DNA of 34,958 nucleotides from Lachnospiraceae bacterium (GTDB lineage Bacteria; Bacillota; Clostridia; Lachnospirales; Lachnospiraceae), in assembly GCA_017935565.1 (NCBI GenBank), contig JAGBHK010000028.1, positions 1 to 34,958 of the forward strand. The letters run 5' to 3'. Made by a program: the position numbers and the translations under genes. The notes under the pieces are model-generated. The model was not told the origin of the DNA and did no database searches. It saw only the letters and a list, made by a program, of their open reading frames with translations. Shown here one piece after another: positions 24,684-34,686 of the stretch. Numbering within the stretch: the first letter of the stretch is position 1; each line of letters starts with the position of its first letter.

Positions 24684-25052
24684 TTATTTCTTCTTATTTG
24701 CAACTGTTCTCTTAGGACCTTTTCTAGTTCTAGCATTAGTCTTTGTCTTCTGACCACGAACTGGAAGTCCTTTTCTATGACGGATACCTCTGTAGCATCC
24801 AATTTCCTGTAATCTCTTAATGTTTAAAGCGAGTTCTCTTCTTAAATCACCTTCAACAGTATGTTTTTCATCAATTACAGCGCTGATCGCCTTAACTTCA
24901 TCATCTGTTAAGTCTCTAACTCTTGTATCTGGGTTTACGTTAGCATCTGCAAGAATTTCTGCAGCTTTAACTCTACCGATACCATAGATGTAAGTTAATC
25001 CGATTTCAACACGTTTTTCTCTTGGTAAGTCAACACCTGAAATACGAGCCAT
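24684..25052 (-). CDS. rpsM: 30S ribosomal protein S13
   Basis: S13, 122 residues, with the N-terminal [26 protein letters not shown] and the basic C-terminal tail ([18 protein letters not shown]) that reaches the subunit interface and P-site tRNA. It is separated from rpmJ by a 276-bp region with hairpins and a possible internal promoter, so the rpsM-rplQ block may be transcribed partly on its own. Confidence 0.98.
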   Translation of the reverse strand: MARISGVDLPREKRVEIGLTYIYGIGRVKAAEILADANVNPDTRVRDLTDDEVKAISAVIDEKHTVEGDLRRELALNIKRLQEIGCYRGIRHRKGLPVRGQKTKTNARTRKGPKRTVANKKK

Positions 25053-25328
25053 GTGTGTATTACACCTCCATCATTTTTTTTGTTCTTTGTAACATTTACA
25101 TTTCTTTGTTTCTTGATTAATATCAAGTCAAGTCTAGATTATCTCTAAACTTTACTACAGGACCACTAGCTTAGCGTCCTGCATTTATAATTAAGTAATT
25201 TTCCATATCAATATGTAAAACAGCTTGAGAGTTTAACTATATTACATCTCTTTATGTTCCATTACTGCAGCCGCATGCTTAGACGCACAAAAACGAGCTG
25301 AACAAAATCAACTCATAAACTAAATTAA
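25053..25328 (-). promoter_or_regulatory. Long structured leader before rpsM
   Basis: This is the only large gap inside the ribosomal cluster (276 bp) and no gene is visible. It has a hairpin caggac/gtcctg (25158-25181) and a possible promoter (TTGATA 25206-25211, 16-bp spacer, TATAAA 25184-25189). It is a plausible site for S4- or other ribosomal-protein-mediated control of the alpha operon; that role is inferred. Confidence 0.4.
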
Positions 25329-25442
25329 TTAGCCCTGTCTCTGTTTGTGCTTTGGATTTTCACAGATTACTCTGATGCTTCCTTTTCTTTTAATGATTTT
25401 GCATTTTTCGCAAATTGGTTTAACTGATGATCTAACCTTCAT
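25329..25442 (-). CDS. rpmJ: 50S ribosomal protein L36
   Basis: L36, 37 residues: [21 protein letters not shown], then [15 protein letters not shown]. It keeps the zinc-binding C-x2-C...C...H set (C11, C14, C27, H32). It is shorter than usual gene-finder limits. The SD aaaggaggat is upstream, and it lies between infA and rpsM as in other Firmicutes. Confidence 0.97.
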   Translation of the reverse strand: MKVRSSVKPICEKCKIIKRKGSIRVICENPKHKQRQG

Positions 25443-25524
25443 CGTTTAAATCCTCCTTTCAAAAAAGTCCGTTTTAAAGTATATCACAAGTAAAAACTTA
25501 ATGCAAGCGATTTTTTCAAAAATT

Positions 25525-25743
25525 TTATTTATCTCTCCAAACGATACGACCCTTTGATAAATCATATGGTGACATTTCAATTGTAACCTTATCACCTGGG
25601 AGTATTCTAATGAAATTCATTCTCAACTTTCCACTAATATGTGCTAATACTTTATGACCATTTTCAAGTTCTACCTGGAACATTGCATTAGGTAATTTTT
25701 CTAATACTGTTCCTTCTATTTCGATAACATCTGATTTTGACAT
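25525..25743 (-). CDS. infA: Translation initiation factor IF-1
   Basis: IF-1, 72 residues, a single S1-like OB fold: [43 protein letters not shown], and [14 protein letters not shown]. It binds the 30S A site during initiation. It is full length, with a good SD, 21 bp after the KOW gene. Confidence 0.98.
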   Translation of the reverse strand: MSKSDVIEIEGTVLEKLPNAMFQVELENGHKVLAHISGKLRMNFIRILPGDKVTIEMSPYDLSKGRIVWRDK

Positions 25744-25764
25744 ATACTAAACTAACCTCCGTCT

Positions 25765-26019
25765 TTAATTCTTTTTATATAATTTAATGGCTTTTCTTAT
25801 ATCTTCATTTCTCAAATTGTCACTTCCTATATCTGACACATTATATATGGAAGAAATCCATTCAATATGTTTTTTATTTTTTCTTTTTGGTGATTCCAAA
25901 GTTTTATACTTTCCATCAACCACATAAACATAATTCTTTTCTTCTTTTATTATAATGTAGATACAGTCTTTATCATGACCGGCAAGCGATTTGCAAAAAC
26001 TAAAATTCTCATATCTCAT
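25765..26019 (-). CDS. KOW-domain RNA-binding protein
   Basis: An 84-residue basic protein. The first ~45 residues (CKSLAGHDKDCIYIIIKEEKNYVYVVDGKYKTLESPKRKNKKH) form an SH3/KOW-type strand pattern like the L14e-type ribosomal proteins (COG2163). The C-terminal part is a charged helix. A KOW gene between map and infA is common in Clostridia. A ribosome- or RNA-associated role is inferred from the fold and location. Spacing is 15 bp after map and 21 bp before infA. Confidence 0.8.
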   Translation of the reverse strand: MRYENFSFCKSLAGHDKDCIYIIIKEEKNYVYVVDGKYKTLESPKRKNKKHIEWISSIYNVSDIGSDNLRNEDIRKAIKLYKKN

Positions 26020-26034
26020 TTTCGAAACCTCAAC

Positions 26035-26790
26035 TTATTTAAGAATTGTAAGTATTTCTGGTTCACCATCTGTAATTAAGATAGTGTTTTCATAATGAGC
26101 TGATAGAGAACCGTCATCTGATACTACTGTCCAATCATCATCCAACCAAGCAACTTCGTATGTTCCTATATTTACCATAGGTTCAATAGCAAGAGTCATA
26201 CCTGCCTGAAGTTTGATTCCTCTTCTCTTTTGTGTAAAGTTTGGAATCTGTGGGTCTTCGTGAAGATTTCTTCCTATACCATGTCCTACCAAATCTCTTA
26301 CAACACCGTAACCAAACTTTTCACAATATGCTGCAATAGCATTTGAAATATCATGTAAATGGTTACCAGCCTTAGCGAACTTGATTCCCTCAAAGAAGCT
26401 TTGCTTTGTAACTTCCATAAGTTGTCTTGCTTCAGGACTAATCTCTCCTACCGCAACAGTTCTTGCTGCGTCAGAATGATAACCTTTGTAAATAAGACCT
26501 GCATCAAGGCTAACTATGTCGCCTTCTTGCACAAATACATCTTTTCTTGGAATACCGTGTACAACTTCATCATTGATTGACACGCAAATAGATGCTGGAA
26601 ATCCGTTATAATTTAAAAATGATGGTATACAACCAAAACTTCTAATTATCTCTTCGCCCTTCTTATCAATTTCGTATGTTGACATTCCAGGTTTTATAAA
26701 TTTCTCAAGTTCTTCATGTGTTATGGCAAGGAGTCTTCCTGCTTCACGCATTAATTCAATTTCTTTTTGTGACTTAATCGATACTGCCAT
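26035..26790 (-). CDS. map: Methionine aminopeptidase, type I
   Basis: MetAP, 251 residues. It removes the initiator Met from nascent proteins. The metal ligands lie in SLDAGLIYKGYHSDAART (two Asp), VGHGIGRNLHEDP (His), MTLAIEPM (Glu) and YENTILIT (Glu). There is no N-terminal zinc-finger extension, so this is type Ia. It lies 29 bp after adk in the standard secY-adk-map order. Confidence 0.97.
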   Translation of the reverse strand: MAVSIKSQKEIELMREAGRLLAITHEELEKFIKPGMSTYEIDKKGEEIIRSFGCIPSFLNYNGFPASICVSINDEVVHGIPRKDVFVQEGDIVSLDAGLIYKGYHSDAARTVAVGEISPEARQLMEVTKQSFFEGIKFAKAGNHLHDISNAIAAYCEKFGYGVVRDLVGHGIGRNLHEDPQIPNFTQKRRGIKLQAGMTLAIEPMVNIGTYEVAWLDDDWTVVSDDGSLSAHYENTILITDGEPEILTILK

Positions 26791-26819
26791 ATTACCTCCA
26801 AATTAACGACTCTGTTTAA

Positions 26820-27464
26820 CTATTTACTTAAAATGTCAACAATGTCACTGAAAACTTCGTTCATATCTTTTGTTCCATCAACTTCTACAAGACATCCCTT
26901 ATTTGTATAATAATCAATAAGTGGCTGTGTCTGTTCATGGTACACACCAAGTCTCTTCTGAACTGTTTCTGGCTTATCATCATCTCTTAAAATAAGTTCC
27001 TTACCACATCTGTCACAGATTCCTTCAACCTTTGTTGGAATGTGAACGATATGATATGTAGCGCCACATGCAACGCATGCTCTTCTACCAGACATTCTTC
27101 TAACGATATTTTCATCTGGAACTTCTACATTGATAGCATAATCAATTGTATCTTCAAATTTAGCCAATGCAGCATCTAAACTTTCTGCCTGTGGAATTGT
27201 TCTTGGGAAACCATCAAGCACGTAACCATTTGCACAATCGTCCTGCTTTACTCTATCTACTACTAAATCTACTACTAATTCATCTGGTACTAAAAGACCC
27301 TGATCCATATATGTCTTAGCCTTCTGTCCTAATTCTGTACCATTTTTAATATTTGCTCTAAAAATATCACCTGTTGAAATATGAGGAATCTGATACTTAT
27401 CAGCAATCATTTTCGCCTGTGTTCCTTTTCCTGCACCAGGTGCACCTAACATAATAATCTTCAT
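26820..27464 (-). CDS. adk: Adenylate kinase
   Basis: Adk, 214 residues, long form. It has the P-loop [11 protein letters not shown] at residues 7-17 and [11 protein letters not shown]. The LID has a structural zinc site with C-x2-C (CVACG) and C-x2-C (CDRCG), the four-Cys type of Gram-positive enzymes. It balances AMP/ADP/ATP. It follows secY after a 96-bp gap with a hairpin. Confidence 0.97.
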   Translation of the reverse strand: MKIIMLGAPGAGKGTQAKMIADKYQIPHISTGDIFRANIKNGTELGQKAKTYMDQGLLVPDELVVDLVVDRVKQDDCANGYVLDGFPRTIPQAESLDAALAKFEDTIDYAINVEVPDENIVRRMSGRRACVACGATYHIVHIPTKVEGICDRCGKELILRDDDKPETVQKRLGVYHEQTQPLIDYYTNKGCLVEVDGTKDMNEVFSDIVDILSK

Positions 27465-27500
27465 AAAAACCTCTCATTCTGATACTAAAGTAATGTTCAA

Positions 27501-27534
27501 ACAACCCGCGAGAAGATTTCCTACCGCGGGTTGT
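27501..27534 (-). terminator. Intercistronic hairpin between secY and adk
   Basis: acaacccgcg (27501-27510) pairs perfectly with cgcgggttgt (27525-27534) around a 14-nt loop. The tail (ttgaacatt) is only weakly U-rich, so partial termination or transcript processing is more likely than a full stop. Confidence 0.55.
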
Positions 27535-27560
27535 AAACATAACTTGTCTATCAAGTCGTA

Positions 27561-28922
27561 CTAGTCGTTCAAAAATCCTTTGTAATTTCTAACAACCATC
27601 ATTGAATCAATTTTACTTAATGTTTCGATAATAACACCAACTACGATGATAATTGATGTTCCCATAAATGATACACTAGCATTAAATATACCAGAGAACA
27701 CAAGTGGGATTGTTGCAATGAATAAAAGCATTGCAGCACCAATAAATACGATACTGTTAAGAATCTTTATTAAGTATTCTTCTGTTGGTTTACCAGGTCT
27801 AATACCAGGTACGAAACCACCCTGACGCTTCATATTGTTTGCAACTTCAATCGGATTAAATGTAATTGAAGTATAGAAATAAGCAAATGCGATAACTAAT
27901 ACTGCATAAACTAAAAAGCCTAATGTGTATTTAAAGCTGTTAAATCCATCGCTTATATCGAACCATGAACCTGAGTTCAAAAGTCTAAGTATTTTGCCCC
28001 ACAAGTTTATATCAGCCTGTGTCTTTCCAAACAAGTTTGAAATGATTACAGGGAACTGCATAATTGATGAAGCAAAGATAACAGGGATAACACCTGCTGT
28101 ATTTACTTTAAGTGGAATATGAGTAGACTGTCCACCAGCCAACTTTCTTCCTTGCATTTTCTTTGCGTACTGAACAGGAATCTTTCTCTGAGCATCCTGA
28201 AGCAATACTACAAATGCGATAACGAATAATATTACTGCAATAATAATTACTGCTGCAAGAATCGCTGTAAGTGGAGCTCTTCCGTTAGCTTCAGTAATCT
28301 GAACCTTGTTAACGTATAAGCCGTACATATCAGTTGGAATTCTTGAAATAATATTTATCGCCAATACTATAGAAATACCATTTCCTACACCATTTTCTGT
28401 GATTCTTTCACCAATCCACATAAGAACTGCTGAACCTGCTGTTAAAGCAATAACAGTTATAACAACTGCTAAGAAATATGCCTTACCGGTAGCATCTCCG
28501 AATACACCCTGATTACCAAAACCAATTGCGATTGCTGTACCTTCGATTAAAGCTAAAGCAACTGTAATATATCTTGTGATTTCAGCAATTTTCTTCTTAC
28601 CTGTTTCACCATCTTTCTGCAACTCTTCAAGCTTTGGAATAGCGATTGTTAAGAGCTGCATAATGATTGATGAAGTAATGTATGGGTTAATTCCCAGTGC
28701 AAATAAAGACATCTGCTCTAATGAGCCGCCTGTAAATGCACTGAAGAAATTAAATGCATCTGTGCTGCTAATGCTGCTAAACATGTTTGCAACAACGTCT
28801 CTATTCATTCCTGGTACAGGAATCTGACTACCTAATCTAATGACAACTAACATTAAAAATGTATAGAAAACTTTACTTCTAATTTCTTTTATTTTAAAAG
28901 CATTTCGAAGAGTTTTAAACAT
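27561..28922 (-). CDS. secY: Preprotein translocase subunit SecY
   Basis: SecY, 453 residues, ten predicted transmembrane segments. It has VIRLGSQIPVPGMN near the N-terminus, GINPYITSSIIMQLL (TM2 plug region), the cytoplasmic loop QDAQRKIPVQYAKKMQGRK and ANNMKRQGGFVPGIRPGKPT before TM9. It is the channel of the Sec machinery. Its ATG overlaps the rplO stop (TAATG), so the two are translationally coupled. Confidence 0.98.
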   Translation of the reverse strand: MFKTLRNAFKIKEIRSKVFYTFLMLVVIRLGSQIPVPGMNRDVVANMFSSISSTDAFNFFSAFTGGSLEQMSLFALGINPYITSSIIMQLLTIAIPKLEELQKDGETGKKKIAEITRYITVALALIEGTAIAIGFGNQGVFGDATGKAYFLAVVITVIALTAGSAVLMWIGERITENGVGNGISIVLAINIISRIPTDMYGLYVNKVQITEANGRAPLTAILAAVIIIAVILFVIAFVVLLQDAQRKIPVQYAKKMQGRKLAGGQSTHIPLKVNTAGVIPVIFASSIMQFPVIISNLFGKTQADINLWGKILRLLNSGSWFDISDGFNSFKYTLGFLVYAVLVIAFAYFYTSITFNPIEVANNMKRQGGFVPGIRPGKPTEEYLIKILNSIVFIGAAMLLFIATIPLVFSGIFNASVSFMGTSIIIVVGVIIETLSKIDSMMVVRNYKGFLND

Positions 28923-29362
28923 TAGATCACCTCACAGCTTCCACCAAGAGCTTCAATTTTTTCTTTTGCACTATTAGAAAATGCATTAGCCTTTACGTTG
29001 AGCTTCTTTGTTAATGTTCCATTTCCAAGAATCTTAACACCATCTCTTGGGTTCTTAACGATACCAGCTTCGATGAGTGTTTCTACAGAAACTTCTGCAC
29101 CATTATCGAATTTTTCAAGAGCGCTTAAGTTAATACCAACGATTTCCATAGTATTTCTATTCTTAAAACCTCTCTTTGGAATTCTTCTGTATAAAGGCAT
29201 CTGACCACCTTCAAAACCTGGTCTTGGAGCGCCTGAACGAGCCTTCTGACCCTTATGACCCTTACCAGCTGTTTTACCATTTCCTGAACCGTGTCCACGA
29301 CCTCTTCTGAAATTATCATTATGAGTTGAACCTACTGCAGGCTGTAAATTTGATAAATTCAT
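28922..29362 (-). CDS. rplO: 50S ribosomal protein L15
   Basis: L15, 146 residues, with [20 protein letters not shown], the Gly-rich [19 protein letters not shown] and [15 protein letters not shown] motifs. I use the ATG at 29362, because the upstream in-frame GTG belongs to the SD (aggaggtg). The gene overlaps the secY start by one base. Confidence 0.97.
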   Translation of the reverse strand: MNLSNLQPAVGSTHNDNFRRGRGHGSGNGKTAGKGHKGQKARSGAPRPGFEGGQMPLYRRIPKRGFKNRNTMEIVGINLSALEKFDNGAEVSVETLIEAGIVKNPRDGVKILGNGTLTKKLNVKANAFSNSAKEKIEALGGSCEVI

Positions 29363-29377
29363 TTCTAGCACCTCCTA

Positions 29378-29560
29378 TTAGATTTCTTCTACTTTTACTA
29401 AATGTCTAACCTGCTGAATCATACCTCTTGTAGCTGCATTATCTGGCATTTCAACAGACTTGTTAAGCTTCTTTAAACCTAAAGCTTCAACTGTCTTTAC
29501 ATGCTTTGGAACAGCACCGATTGTAGATTTAACAAGTGTAATTTTTAATTTTCCTGCCAT
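29378..29560 (-). CDS. rpmD: 50S ribosomal protein L30
   Basis: L30, 60 residues, the short bacterial form: [25 protein letters not shown] and the [15 protein letters not shown] ending. It lies 14 bp after rpsE and 15 bp before rplO, each with its own SD. Confidence 0.97.
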   Translation of the reverse strand: MAGKLKITLVKSTIGAVPKHVKTVEALGLKKLNKSVEMPDNAATRGMIQQVRHLVKVEEI

Positions 29561-29574
29561 TTTAATACCTCCTA

Positions 29575-30084
29575 TTAGCCTAAAATCTCTTCTACAGTTT
29601 TACCGCGGAGTTTAGCAACTTCTTCCGGAGTTTTTAAACCAGCTAAGCCTTCGATAGTAGCAAGTACTACGTTCTGCTTATTGTTTGAACCCAATGACTT
29701 TGTACGGATATTCTTAATACCAGCAAGTTCAAGCACGTTACGTGCTGGACCACCAGCGATGATACCTGTACCTTCTGGAGCCTTCTTAAGTAATACTGAC
29801 GCACTACCGAATTTTCCAATATTGTCATGTGGTATACTATTGTTTGCATCAACAGGTACTTCGATAAGTTTCTTCATGGCATCTTCTTTACCCTTACGAA
29901 TTGCTTCTGGGATTTCTGTAGCCTTACCTAAACCAGCACCTACGTGACCGTTGCCGTCACCAACAACTACTAAAGCTGCAAATCTGAAATTACGTCCACC
30001 TTTAACAACCTTAGTTACACGCTTAATTGATACTACTTTTTCAGTTAATTCTAATTGACTAGCATCAATAATTGTACGTTTCAT
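29575..30084 (-). CDS. rpsE: 30S ribosomal protein S5
   Basis: S5, 169 residues. It has [32 protein letters not shown] and the C-terminal [25 protein letters not shown]. It helps shape the mRNA entry channel and decoding fidelity. It lies between rplR and rpmD. Confidence 0.98.
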   Translation of the reverse strand: MKRTIIDASQLELTEKVVSIKRVTKVVKGGRNFRFAALVVVGDGNGHVGAGLGKATEIPEAIRKGKEDAMKKLIEVPVDANNSIPHDNIGKFGSASVLLKKAPEGTGIIAGGPARNVLELAGIKNIRTKSLGSNNKQNVVLATIEGLAGLKTPEEVAKLRGKTVEEILG

Positions 30085-30100
30085 GTGTTCTCCTCCTAGA

Positions 30101-30469
30101 CTAGAAATTCAGACCAGCTTCTCTAGCTGCATCTGCTAATGCTTTGATTTTTCCCTGATAAATGAATCCGCCTCTGTCGAATACAACAGTTGTGATTCCC
30201 TTATCTAAAGCTTTCTTTGCAATTACTGTTCCTAAGTATGCTGCTGCTTCTACATTGTTAGTCTTCTCAAGTTCAGCCTTAACATCTTTTTCAAGTGTTG
30301 ATGCTGCTACAAGAGTATTGCCAACTGTATCATCAATAATCTGAGCATACATATGATTATTACTTCTAAACACTGCTAAACGTGGTCTTTCTGCTGTACC
30401 AGCAAAACGATTACGTAATCTTTTATGTTTATTTTCGCGGATTGCCGCTCTACATTCTTTACTAACCAT
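30101..30469 (-). CDS. rplR: 50S ribosomal protein L18
   Basis: L18, 122 residues, the 5S rRNA binder, with [29 protein letters not shown] and [25 protein letters not shown]. The start is the ATG at 30469, 6 nt after aaaggag; an upstream in-frame GTG lies in that SD. Confidence 0.97.
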   Translation of the reverse strand: MVSKECRAAIRENKHKRLRNRFAGTAERPRLAVFRSNNHMYAQIIDDTVGNTLVAASTLEKDVKAELEKTNNVEAAAYLGTVIAKKALDKGITTVVFDRGGFIYQGKIKALADAAREAGLNF

Positions 30470-30486
30470 CTTTGTCACTCCTTTAA

Positions 30487-31026
30487 TTATTTCTTACCAG
30501 TCTTACCAACTTTACGTCTAATAACTTCATCAGCATATTTAATACCTTTGCCCTTGTATGGTTCAGGTCTTCTCTTATCTCTGATTTCAGCAGCGTACTG
30601 GCCAACTTTTTCTTTATCGATACCTTTGATTGTGATTTTGTTACCTTCTACAACTGATTCAAGACCTTCTGGGTCTTCCATCTCAACTGGATGTGAGTAA
30701 CCAAGTGAAAGAACTAATTTCTTTCCCTGCTTCTGTACTTTGTAACCTACACCGTTTACTTCAAGAACTTTTTCGTATCCGTTAGATACACCAACAACCA
30801 TGTTGTTTATAAGTGTTCTTGTTAAACCATGTAAAGACTTCATTTTCTTTAAGTCATTTGGTCTTGTTACAACTACTTCTGCACCTTCAACCTTAATTTC
30901 CATTTCAACTGGAAGCACTCTTTCAAGTGTTCCCTTAGGTCCCTTTACAGTAACCTTATTATTTTCTGCTACATCAACTGTAACACCAGCTGGTATAGCG
31001 ATAGGCAATCTTCCTATTCTTGACAT
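30487..31026 (-). CDS. rplF: 50S ribosomal protein L6
   Basis: L6, 179 residues, with the typical [15 protein letters not shown] start and the C-terminal [23 protein letters not shown]. The ATG at 31026 fits the SD ggaggtg better than the GTG at 31035, which overlaps it. Before it lies a 92-bp gap to rpsH with an A/T-flanked dyad (aaaacaaa/tttgtttt). Confidence 0.97.
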   Translation of the reverse strand: MSRIGRLPIAIPAGVTVDVAENNKVTVKGPKGTLERVLPVEMEIKVEGAEVVVTRPNDLKKMKSLHGLTRTLINNMVVGVSNGYEKVLEVNGVGYKVQKQGKKLVLSLGYSHPVEMEDPEGLESVVEGNKITIKGIDKEKVGQYAAEIRDKRRPEPYKGKGIKYADEVIRRKVGKTGKK

Positions 31027-31118
31027 TGCCCGCACCTCCTATAATTGTATATAAATAAACTACAGTTTCAAAAACAAATACTCGCTTCGCTCGCGTTTGT
31101 TTTCTTTATAAATTAATC

Positions 31119-31520
31119 CTACCAAACGAATGCTAATACTTCGCCACCTACCTGAAGCTTTCTAGCTTCTTTGTCTGTAACGATACCTTTGTTTGTTGAG
31201 ATAATAGCAACGCCTAAACCACCAAGTACTCTTGGAAGTTCATCCTTACCAGCGTAAACTCTAAGACCTGGCTTAGAGATTCTCTTAATACCTGTAATGA
31301 TCTTTTCATTCTTATCCTTACCATACTTAAGAGTTACACGGATTGTTTTAAAGTTACCATCTTCAACTACTTCAAACTTCTTGATGTAACCTTCGTTGAA
31401 AAGAATTTCAGCGATAGCTAACTTCATCTTTGAAGCAGGAACATCTACTGTATCATGCTTTGCAGTGTTTGCATTACGAATTCTTGTAAGCATATCTGCG
31501 ATTGGATCGCTCATTGCCAT
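31119..31520 (-). CDS. rpsH: 30S ribosomal protein S8
   Basis: S8, 133 residues, with [30 protein letters not shown] and the ending [22 protein letters not shown]. It is a primary 16S binder and, in E. coli, the spc-operon repressor. It is followed by the rplF gap and preceded by a short GC hairpin. Confidence 0.98.
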   Translation of the reverse strand: MAMSDPIADMLTRIRNANTAKHDTVDVPASKMKLAIAEILFNEGYIKKFEVVEDGNFKTIRVTLKYGKDKNEKIITGIKRISKPGLRVYAGKDELPRVLGGLGVAIISTNKGIVTDKEARKLQVGGEVLAFVW

Positions 31521-31544
31521 AATAAATTTTCCTCCTTTAGACTT

Positions 31545-31561
31545 TTGGGCCCTCGGCCCAA
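31545..31561 (-). other. GC-rich hairpin between rpsZ and rpsH
   Basis: ttgggcc-ctc-ggcccaa is a perfect 7-bp stem with a 3-nt loop, between the rpsZ stop and the rpsH SD. It has no U-tail. It may affect rpsH translation or transcript processing. Confidence 0.5.
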
Positions 31562-31580
31562 GGTTTCTATTGTTTCAATC

Positions 31581-31766
31581 TTACCAAGATGCTTTCTTAA
31601 CACCAGGTATCTGACCTTTATATGCTAATTCACGGAAACAGATTCTGCAGATTCCGTATTTTCTTAAATAAGCATGTGGACGGCCGCAAATTCTGCAACG
31701 GCTATATTCCTGTGTAGAGAATTTAGCTTTACGCTGCTGTTTTACCTTCATTGCTGTTTTAGCCAT
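31581..31766 (-). CDS. rpsZ: 30S ribosomal protein S14, zinc type
   Basis: S14 type Z, 61 residues, with C-x2-C at [15 protein letters not shown] and C-x2-C at CRICFRELA. The four cysteines bind zinc, which separates it from the longer zinc-free S14. It lies between rplE and rpsH as in other Firmicutes. Confidence 0.98.
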   Translation of the reverse strand: MAKTAMKVKQQRKAKFSTQEYSRCRICGRPHAYLRKYGICRICFRELAYKGQIPGVKKASW

Positions 31767-31783
31767 GGGTTTACCTCCTCTAA

Positions 31784-32323
31784 CTATTTCTGAAATGGCA
31801 TGTTAAATAATGTCAATAATTCACGAGCTTCTTCGTCTGTGTTAGCTGTAGTTACGAATATAATATCCATACCTCTTACTTTATCAACCTTATCATACTC
31901 GATTTCAGGGAAAATTAACTGTTCCTTAATACCAAGTGCGTAGTTACCTCTACCATCAAATGAGTTAGGGTTTACACCTCTAAAGTCACGTACACGTGGA
32001 AGTGCAAGATTTACTAATCTATCAAGGAATTCGTACATCTTTTCACCTCTAAGTGTTACTTTACATCCGATAGCTAAACCTTCTCTAATTTTGAAGTTAG
32101 CAACTGATTTCTTAGCTCTTGTAAGTACAGCCTTCTGACCTGCGATTGTTTCCAAATCCTTAACAGCTGCATCTAACACTTTTGCGTTGTCTTTTGCTTC
32201 GCCAACGCCCATATTTATAACAATTTTGTCAAGTTTAGGTACCTGCATAATATTGCTGTAACCAAACTTTTTCATCATAGCATCTACAATTTCATTCTTG
32301 TAAGTCTCTTTAAGTCTGCTCAC
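31784..32323 (-). CDS. rplE: 50S ribosomal protein L5
   Basis: L5, 179 residues, a 5S rRNA binder: [39 protein letters not shown], and [20 protein letters not shown]. It begins with GTG, about 10 nt after gaggaggt. It is 17 bp after rplX. Confidence 0.97.
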   Translation of the reverse strand: MSRLKETYKNEIVDAMMKKFGYSNIMQVPKLDKIVINMGVGEAKDNAKVLDAAVKDLETIAGQKAVLTRAKKSVANFKIREGLAIGCKVTLRGEKMYEFLDRLVNLALPRVRDFRGVNPNSFDGRGNYALGIKEQLIFPEIEYDKVDKVRGMDIIFVTTANTDEEARELLTLFNMPFQK

Positions 32324-32340
32324 TTTGTGGACCTCCTCTC

Positions 32341-32652
32341 TTATTTAATAACTTTGCCAGTTGATTTTGCAAAACGTACTTTCTTGCCGTCTTCAATCTT
32401 GAAGCCAACTCTTGTTGCCTTACCATCAACAACTAACATTAAGTTAGAAATATGAATTGGTCCTTCCTGATTAACGATACCGCCTGTCTGATTCTGAGCA
32501 TTTGGTTTTGTATGCTTTGTAACCATGTTTACGCCTTCAACTAAAGCTGTATTGTCCTTCTTGTTAACAGAAATAACTTTGCCTTCTTTATCTTTATCTT
32601 TACCAGCGATTACTTTAACAAGGTCGCCTTTTTTAATCTTCATAGCTGACAT
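32341..32652 (-). CDS. rplX: 50S ribosomal protein L24
   Basis: L24, 103 residues, with the KOW motif [25 protein letters not shown] at the start and [18 protein letters not shown] near the end. It starts 50S assembly at the 5' end of 23S rRNA. It lies 14 bp after rplN. Confidence 0.98.
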   Translation of the reverse strand: MSAMKIKKGDLVKVIAGKDKDKEGKVISVNKKDNTALVEGVNMVTKHTKPNAQNQTGGIVNQEGPIHISNLMLVVDGKATRVGFKIEDGKKVRFAKSTGKVIK

Positions 32653-32666
32653 TATGCGACACCTCC

Positions 32667-33035
32667 TTATAATACTTCTGGAGCTAAAGAAACAATTTTC
32701 ATAAACTGCTTTTCTCTTAACTCTCTTGCTACTGGTCCAAAGATACGTGTTCCTCTTGGGTTCTTGTCATCCTTTATGATAACAGCAGCGTTCTCATCAA
32801 ATTTAATATAAGAACCGTCTTTACGACGTGCGCCTTTAACTGAACGTACTACTACAGCCTTAACAACATCACCCTTTTTAACAACACCGCCTGGTGTTGC
32901 TTCTTTAACAGAAGCTACGATGATATCGCCAATATTTGCATATCTTCTAGTAGAACCGCCCATTACTCTGATACAAAGTAACTCTTTAGCGCCTGTATTG
33001 TCAGCAACTTTAAGTCTACTTTCCTGTTGAATCAT
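32667..33035 (-). CDS. rplN: 50S ribosomal protein L14
   Basis: L14, 122 residues, with [24 protein letters not shown] and the ending [24 protein letters not shown]. It forms a bridge between the subunits. It lies 33 bp after rpsQ. Confidence 0.98.
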   Translation of the reverse strand: MIQQESRLKVADNTGAKELLCIRVMGGSTRRYANIGDIIVASVKEATPGGVVKKGDVVKAVVVRSVKGARRKDGSYIKFDENAAVIIKDDKNPRGTRIFGPVARELREKQFMKIVSLAPEVL

Positions 33036-33068
33036 AATAATCCTCCATTCCTACAAATGTATAGCAAT

Positions 33069-33323
33069 TTATTTAGCCTTTTCAATTATCTCTACGAGTC
33101 TCCATCTCTTATCCTTAGATAATGGTCTTGTTTCCATAACTTTTACTGTATCACCGATACCGCATTCGTTATTCTCGTCATGAGCTTTTAATTTATAAGT
33201 TCTCTTTACAATCTTGTTGTACAATGGATGCTTTACATTATCCTGTACAGCTACAACGATTGTCTTATCCATCTTATCACTGATAACTTTACCAGTACGA
33301 GTTTTTCTTAAATTTCTTTCCAC
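33069..33323 (-). CDS. rpsQ: 30S ribosomal protein S17
   Basis: S17, 84 residues, OB fold with [21 protein letters not shown] and the [23 protein letters not shown] signature. It starts at GTG, 9 nt after aaaggag. Confidence 0.97.
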   Translation of the reverse strand: MERNLRKTRTGKVISDKMDKTIVVAVQDNVKHPLYNKIVKRTYKLKAHDENNECGIGDTVKVMETRPLSKDKRWRLVEIIEKAK

Positions 33324-33362
33324 GACAACTGTCTCCTTTCTTAAGATCCATTTTCAAGCTAA

Positions 33363-33572
33363 TTAGTTAGCAGCCTTTGCCTTTTCAGAAATAACTGTCT
33401 GAATTCTTGCAATGTTCTTTCTAACTTCTTTGATTCTGCTTGTATTATCCAACTGATTTGTTGCGTTCTGGAATCTCAAATTGAAAAGTTCTTTTTTAGC
33501 AGCTACTAATTCATCATTTAATTCTGCAGCTGATTTCGCTTTTAAATCTTCTACATACTTATTAATTTTCAC
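33363..33572 (-). CDS. rpmC: 50S ribosomal protein L29
   Basis: L29, 69 residues: [32 protein letters not shown] and [15 protein letters not shown]. Its site next to the exit tunnel binds trigger factor and SRP. I start at the GTG at 33572, since the homologous N-terminus is MKINKY and the upstream GTG overlaps the SD. It overlaps rplP by 11 bp. Confidence 0.95.
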   Translation of the reverse strand: MKINKYVEDLKAKSAAELNDELVAAKKELFNLRFQNATNQLDNTSRIKEVRKNIARIQTVISEKAKAAN

Positions 33573-33999
33573 TGTTATCACCGCCTTCTAAATCTGCGCG
33601 AGACACGATCTTGCACTTTACTGGTAATTTATGTGTTGCGAGTCTTAATGCTTCTCTTGCAACTTCTTCAGCTACACCTGAGATTTCAAACATTACACGA
33701 CCTGGTTTAACAACTGCTACCCAATATTCAAGTGTTCCTTTTCCGGAACCCATACGTGTTTCTGCTGGTTTTGTAGTTACTGGTTTATCTGGGAATATCT
33801 TAATCCAAACTTTACCACCACGCTTGATATGACGTGTCATAGCAATACGGGCTGCTTCAATCTGGTTTGATCTAATCCATGCTGGTTCCATAGCGACGAT
33901 ACCGAATTCACCGTTAGTAATCTTGTTACCTCTCAAGGCCTTACCTGCCATTGTTCCACGGAATTGTTTACGACGCTTAACTCTCTTAGGCATTAACAT
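33562..33999 (-). CDS. rplP: 50S ribosomal protein L16
   Basis: L16, 145 residues, with [19 protein letters not shown] and [24 protein letters not shown]. It organises the A-site tRNA region of 50S. Its ATG overlaps the rpsC stop (TAATG). Confidence 0.98.
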   Translation of the reverse strand: MLMPKRVKRRKQFRGTMAGKALRGNKITNGEFGIVAMEPAWIRSNQIEAARIAMTRHIKRGGKVWIKIFPDKPVTTKPAETRMGSGKGTLEYWVAVVKPGRVMFEISGVAEEVAREALRLATHKLPVKCKIVSRADLEGGDNSEN

Positions 34000-34664
34000 T
34001 AGTTCTCGCCTCCTTCTTTAACATCTTTGCTTGCCTTTGTAGGAAGCACTTCGCCATTGTATATCCATACTTTAACACCAACTTTTCCGTAAGTTGTGTC
34101 TGCTTCTGCGAAACCATAATCAATATCAGCTCTTAATGTCTGAAGTGGAATAGTACCTTCGCTGTAGAACTCTGTACGAGCCATATCAGCACCACCAAGA
34201 CGACCTGAACAAGCTGTCTTTATACCTAAAGCGCCTGACTTCATTGATCTTGACATTGTAGACTTCATTGCTCTTCTGAATGATACACGGTTTTCTAACT
34301 GTAATGCAATGTTTTCAGCTACTAACTGTGCATCTCTGTCTGGTTTCTTTATTTCTTTAACATCAACAAAAACCTTCTTTGTTGATAACTTCTGAATTTC
34401 TTCTTTAAGCTTATCGATTTCAGCACCGCCTTTACCGATTACAACACCTGGCTTAGCTGTGTGTACGATAACCTTACACTTGTCAGATGATCTTTCGATT
34501 TCAATCTTAGAAACACCTGCGCTATATAACTTCTTCTTTAAGTATGTTCTGATCTTGTTGTCTTCTACGAGGCAATCTGCAAAATCAGCTTCTGCATACC
34601 ATTTTGAATCCCAATCTTTAATAACGCCGACTCTTATGCCGTGTGGGTTAACTTTCTGTCCCAT
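33999..34664 (-). CDS. rpsC: 30S ribosomal protein S3
   Basis: S3, 221 residues, with [24 protein letters not shown], the KH domain around [16 protein letters not shown], and [22 protein letters not shown]. It lines the mRNA entry site. The ATG at 34664 follows aaaggag; the in-frame extension upstream overlaps the rplV end and lacks family similarity. Confidence 0.98.
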   Translation of the reverse strand: MGQKVNPHGIRVGVIKDWDSKWYAEADFADCLVEDNKIRTYLKKKLYSAGVSKIEIERSSDKCKVIVHTAKPGVVIGKGGAEIDKLKEEIQKLSTKKVFVDVKEIKKPDRDAQLVAENIALQLENRVSFRRAMKSTMSRSMKSGALGIKTACSGRLGGADMARTEFYSEGTIPLQTLRADIDYGFAEADTTYGKVGVKVWIYNGEVLPTKASKDVKEGGEN

Positions 34665-34686
34665 TTCGCGTTCTCCTTTCTGCTCA

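Noticed and set aside
31065-31115. Dyad with aaaacaaa/tttgtttt arms between rplF and rpsH as a terminator
   Set aside because: The inner part does not pair consistently and termination here would cut the spc operon; left as an unassigned dyad.
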